64,000 nucleotides of DNA from Nipponacmea schrenckii. Its lineage: Eukaryota; Mollusca; Gastropoda; Lottiidae. The stretch covers positions 4,478,208 through 4,542,207 of the forward strand of contig CM060203.1 in NCBI GenBank assembly GCA_030562195.1, read 5' to 3'. The notes beneath the pieces are model-generated. The model made no database searches. It saw nothing but the letters and a program-made list of their open reading frames with translations, and was not told where the DNA came from. How positions within the stretch are numbered: the stretch's first letter is position 1; each line of letters starts with the position of its first letter. Positions 60,001 to 64,000 of the stretch are shown piece after piece. A program made the translations under genes and the position numbers.

Positions 60001-63000
60001 GATTCTGGGTTAAATTCTTTTCAACCATTGGTGTTGGTGGAATACATGATAGACTTTGAACAGAATCATTCAACGACTGATCTGATTCATCACTTGATCT
60101 TAAAATAGCCTGTATCGATCTAGTCTTTCTCGCTTTTTTTTTCTTGGCAACTTCCTTTCTTTTGGATTCTTTAGAGATTGAACTTGAACAAAGCCTTTTA
60201 GGTCTGCTGATCCTGGGGTTATCAGTTGGTGTATTTAGCGGTTGGAAAGGTTCAAGAACTGAGAAAAGTGGCATGCTATCAGAACCATGCTCATTTATCA
60301 AATCTTCTTTTGTCAATTTTGTTTTTCCTACATTTGATTGCAAAGAACACTTTTTGTCAGTTGGAGTTGGTGCTGTTTGTGAATCAGATGTCTTCATGTT
60401 GTCAGTACTTCTGGAAAAACTCTGACCAGCTTTGCACTGTGATGGTGAATATAGAAGTGGTGTGGAGAGGTCTTTATCTGGGTTTCTGATTTGAAGACAT
60501 ATATTCATTTTAGACACAGTTGTGCCCTTTGTGGTAATCTCTTCAGAATTCCTACAGCTTTTTTCCAGAGATAAACAGTTTTCATTCTCAATATTTTTAT
60601 TCACAGAATCATGAAGAGAAGGTTTGATTAATTCATGATCTTTATCAACCGCAATATTTGGATTCTCAGCTTTGGAACAAATTGCATTATCAATATGATC
60701 AAGAGTAACATTTGTTTCATTTACTGATCCATTTCCAAATTCTTCAGAGTTTTCTTTAACTGATTTATTAAATTTGAGTGATGGTCCCAATGATGGAATG
60801 AGATCAGCAGAAGGTCCAAACAGTGAAGATCTAATGGAATCAGGCACCTCTTGTGGAGAACCATCATGCCTTGTCAAGTCACCCTTTGAACCATTTTGAT
60901 CCATTTCAGAATGGACTTTATTAAATTCTCCAGGCAAATTGGTTTCATTTAAATATTCAATACCATTGTCATTATTCATCTGGGTGCTATCTTTTTGTAA
61001 CTCCAAACTGGAAGGATTGTTCAGGAAAGATATATTGTTGCCATCTTTAAAACTGACATCAAGATAAGCATCTGCAGTAGTCTGGTTTACATCCTCATCA
61101 CTTCGCCGCATAAGAACGGAATCCTCAATTGCCTCTTCATCTGAGATGGTTTCCTCAATGGCATTTACTTCATTATCTACAGTGGTCTCTACTATGTCAT
61201 TTACAAAGTCTTTGCTGGTATTTAGTATTTCATGGTTGCCTGCCATTGTGTCTTTTACAGAAGACTCACTGTCCATTCTAGAACAGGCTTCTTGTGTACT
61301 GAACACAAAGTCATAGTCTTCAGCAATATTTATCTTATTCATTAACTGCAGCATTTCTTGGTCTTGATTCTCTGCTTCCTTCATAACTTGTTTTCTTCTT
61401 CTTTTAGTTTTACGTTTAGTATCAATCTTATCTATTGTAATCGTTTTTGGTATAATATCAGTATCAGTAGATATGTCAGAATGTCCATTTGACACTTTGG
61501 TTGAAAGATCTGTTTTTAAAACTTGGACATGTTCAGTTTGGTCTTTATTTGTTTTTTTGGATTTTTTTTCACTATCAGATATATTTTCTAATGATTTTCG
61601 CTTCCTTTGAGGTCTTGTTGATTCATTGGTTGATGAATGGGAATTTTCAATTTCACTCATGACTGGGGTTCTTGTTGCTCTTTTTCTTCTCTGTGGGTCT
61701 TTTGCCATTCTCATTGGTTGAATAGTGTCTGGTCGTTCATTATTATTATTCACTGGTTCTGGATAATCTTTACTTGTGGAAAAACCTTTGCTGTATGATT
61801 TAGAAGCTGATCCTACACCACCCTTTGATTTTAGAGTTAATGTCCTAGAAAGTATATCTTCAGAATCATCTTCAGTGGTTATGTAATATGCACCATGTTT
61901 GCACAATTTATCAATTGGTGGAGAACTGGTTACCTGATTAATTGTCTTTGTAGAATTTGAACAAGAACTCATTTCAGGTGAAGCCAAAGTCTTACCAATA
62001 CTATCTGCATATGGACTCTTTTTGCTAGTACAAGAAAATAGCTCCTGAGTGTGACTGCCGCTTAGTGAATTTATTTTTTTGTAATTTTGATTTGCTGAAT
62101 CGTGGAGTTGCTTTTTTCCTGAACTAGATTTCACATATCTATTGTCTTTAGAAGTAATTTGTTCAGAATCATCATGCACATGTCCTGAACACAATTCTTG
62201 GGAAACTGGTGTCACTTGAATGTACTGCTTTTCTAATAAAGAACCTGCTTCATCTTCTTCAACAGAGTCTGTAATGCATGTGATATCATATTCAGTCATT
62301 GATGGAGACTGGGGTTTGTTGATTTCTATTTGGGTTTTCATTGTACACGTTTCATCATCCCCAGACTTCAAATCACATGCCTTTTTCTTTTGTTTTGTTT
62401 TACTGATATCTGGAAGGTTTGAGTCTTGCATGGGTTCATCTGCCTTCTGTATACTTTGGGAATGGATTAGTTCAACATGGTTATGATCATATTGGGAAGT
62501 AGAATCTTCAATTAATACAGACTCATCTGAATGAGTACTATCTTGGGTGATGTCTATGACAATTGGTTGAGTTTCTGCAAAAGTCACACATCTATTGATT
62601 TGATCTTTGCTGATTCTCTTTGATGACTTCAGGTTCTCTTCATAGATTTCTAAGGCTGCTTTTTTTCCCAATTGAGCTAAGCGGTTTGATTTCTTAGCAG
62701 GTCTTCTTTGTTTCACTTGCTTTCTCTTCCTATCTTTGGGAGTCTGACTACTTTTGAATTCAAATGGATCCATTATTATAATAGATGGAGCTGGTTTACT
62801 GCTTCTAGCGGTGCTTATGTCAACTTTACTGTTGATTGGCTTAATGGCACTCCTATTACTTCTGGGAGACTTTCTACTTTCTAAGCTCATGTGAAGTTTA
62901 CCTTTAGCATCCAGTTTGACTTTAACTTTCTTATTGTTGCTGGTCATTTTGGGAATGTATCTAGATGACTTGTCTACTGATGTTGACAACAGAGAAGTAT

Positions 63001-64000
63001 CTAAGAATTCATCAAAAGGACTTGGAAGAAGTTTACCACGTCCATATTTCAAAGGTGTACCATTACTAGATACAGGAGTGCATTTCCTTGTGACACTGGG
63101 AGGTGTTGATGAATCATTTTGAACCACTGACTTATTATTGGCAGATGGTTTTCCTTTCTGGCTGAGTGTACTTCTAGGTATCCTCTGTGGAACAGATTGT
63201 TTTGTTGAAGAACGCTTAGAAAATAACTTTTCAGCTACTTTTCTGTTAGGACTGGCCATCCTTGGTGGTACAGATGTTTTTGAACATAACTTATCAGTCA
63301 CTTTGGGATTGGCTGGACTTTTGGGCTGAAGGTTATTAACATTATCTTTAGCGAGGTCATGGGTATTAAATCCAAATGCTGAGCTGTAAGATTTGACAGA
63401 TGTGGCATTAGAATCTTCACAATGAGATAGACCATCACTGTCACATCCCTCCGATTCTTGTGGAAAAACATCTTCTTCTGAAGGTACAATTTTTTTCCAA
63501 GACTCATCTTCTTTAGTTTTCTTGACCAAGCTCCCTTTTCGAATCTTACCATAGGTTCTTGTTACCAATTTGGGAGTTTTTACCCCTTCTTGCGTTAGAC
63601 AGGATGTTTCTGGACTCTCCATATCTTTCTTGTTCTTGATTTTTTTGACACGATCAGACATTCTCCGAGTTGATTGCTGGTTCACTGAACTAGATGATTT
63701 CTTGCAGTTCGGATCTTTTGATGGGCCATCATAAAATTTGATATCATAGCTGATATTTGAATTTTGAGAGGTTTGACGGATCTGTGAATCGGTTTGGATG
63801 GTTTCTGGGATGACCTCATCATCATTGGCTACGCACGGTTCATATTCTTCAGTATCACTGGTCATCTTTCTTCTCCTGGTTTTCTTTTTTCTGAGTGTAG
63901 CCTTTGCTAAATTTTTTTCTTGTTTTGATTTCTGACAACTCTCAATCAAGATTGGTTTTCTGGTTTGAGCTGGATTCTGTATAATAATTTCAGGGCTTAA
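52392..64000 (-). CDS. BRCA1: BRCA1, 3' part (12 exons, 2,604 codons in view; 5' end beyond the window)
   Basis: Exons in order of transcription: 64000(open)-59929, 59709-59653, 59427-58058, 56390-56258, 56092-56034, 55824-55656, 55505-54244, 54047-53906, 53658-53534, 53350-53215, 53021-52860 and 52519-52392. All phases agree, and the summed length is an exact multiple of three. BRCA1 is identified by two features in order. First is the block SSQSEVTTQQR followed by a coiled coil (KIKQLEAELAVKGSGS). Second are C-terminal tandem BRCT domains with VCERTLKFF, HKIWILSYSWV, LVTVSREWVLD. BRCA1 is a nuclear ubiquitin-ligase scaffold in homologous recombination, partnering BARD1 and PALB2. Most of the protein is Ser/Asn/Lys-rich disorder with many SQ/TQ sites, typical ATM/ATR targets. 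Already longer than human BRCA1 (1,863 aa) without its RING end. Ankyrin repeats are absent, so it is not BARD1. The GCT|GTATGT donor at 54244 is the weakest border. Confidence 0.9.
55656..56092 (-). other. BRCA1 SQ cluster and PALB2-type coiled coil (two exons)
   Basis: Exon 56092-56034 encodes STNMNSSSAFSSQSEVTTQ, and exon 55824-55656 continues QRGTITSNILKMKEKIKQLE. Human BRCA1 has SSQSDILTTQQR and then its PALB2-binding coiled coil at the same place. The heptad-like run ILxMKEKIKQLEAEL is followed by an acidic Ser/Asp tail (NDSDSSDSDESDS). The match in order and spacing is strong evidence for orthology. Confidence 0.82.
56541..57961 (-). mobile_element. Pearl/HINE-like element(s) in a BRCA1 intron (copy D, duplicated)
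   Basis: Read on the - strand it starts ATACACCCACACGTAAGTAA GGGCGTAT (57961). A GTCC/GGAC-type microsatellite follows at 57887-57915, then core units with CTCGTGCTCACTCTACAGGC. It ends with CAGTGGGCGTATGTTA and the hairpin CTTGCCTGGCAAG near 56541, the same end as copy A. A second internal 5' end at 57307-57334 and near-identical blocks 57000-57300 and 57611-57927 show that part of the element was duplicated or that two copies sit end to end. Short open frames shared by the two blocks are core-repeat translation. Confidence 0.72.
59929..64000 (-). CDS. BRCA1: BRCA1 giant exon (equivalent of vertebrate exon 11), runs off the window
   Basis: An uninterrupted frame of 1,357 codons runs from the window edge to ACAG|GTACAG at 59929. 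It is open upstream of 63949 to the very edge, and no methionine there is a convincing start, so the true start is outside. Its content is disordered, with basic clusters (KKKTRRRK, KRKTKRRRKQ, KKKKARKTR) that could be nuclear localisation signals, and many SQ/TQ pairs. A single very large central exon is a known trait of BRCA1 genes. Confidence 0.85.

Noticed and set aside
63929..63949. Apparent start of the giant BRCA1 exon
   Set aside because: The codon there is TTG and the frame stays open to the window edge, so this is not the protein start.

Overview
This is nuclear DNA from an invertebrate animal. It is AT-rich, the genes are split into many exons, and introns and spacers are full of transposons and satellites. 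A crustacean-cardioactive-peptide-type receptor, a long BRCA1, a tRNA-derived SINE with an 'ATTAAA/ACGTTAAAGATCCC'-type body, and tandem-core elements like oyster 'pearl' together point to a lophotrochozoan, most likely a mollusc. That placement is inference. All exon borders below were placed by eye from splice signals, and they were accepted only where reading phases agree across each intron.

Layout. (1) 494-3649: two small divergent genes encode related, unrecognised proteins rich in Tyr, Trp and Pro with a shared module (YxPxExxW ... F-SE-EW). (2) 6469-32056: a seven-exon class A GPCR on the + strand, 365 aa, of the CCAP receptor / neuropeptide S receptor group. Its first intron is 14 kb. 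Its introns hold a decayed CR1/L2-like LINE split by a SINE, pearl/HINE-like elements, fold-back elements and many minisatellites. (3) 32160-44300: a large satellite block. About 90 copies of a 46-bp unit pass into five copies of a ~1,047-bp unit that itself begins with decayed 46-bp-like units. One long unit is interrupted by 2.8 kb carrying a broken gene with a CXC-type cysteine cluster. The 46-bp array contains a probable assembly fault. (4) 44463-45092: a 630-bp PIF/Harbinger-type element with matching terminal inverted repeats and a TAA target duplication. (5) 48115-51730: a five-exon + strand gene for a 216-aa secreted, 12-cysteine, probably GPI-anchored protein. (6) 52392-64000: the 3' part of BRCA1 on the - strand, 12 coding exons and 2,604 codons in view, continuing past the right edge. 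The two BRCT domains and the PALB2-type coiled coil are recognisable. The N-terminal RING end lies outside the window.

The genes do not form a pathway together: a neuropeptide receptor, a DNA-repair scaffold, a secreted Cys-rich protein and a pair of unknown small proteins lie side by side. The points most worth attention are the BRCA1 model, including a first BRCT domain without the usual Ser-Gly phosphate-binding pair, the small divergent gene family, and the nested satellite with a CXC-gene fragment inside it.
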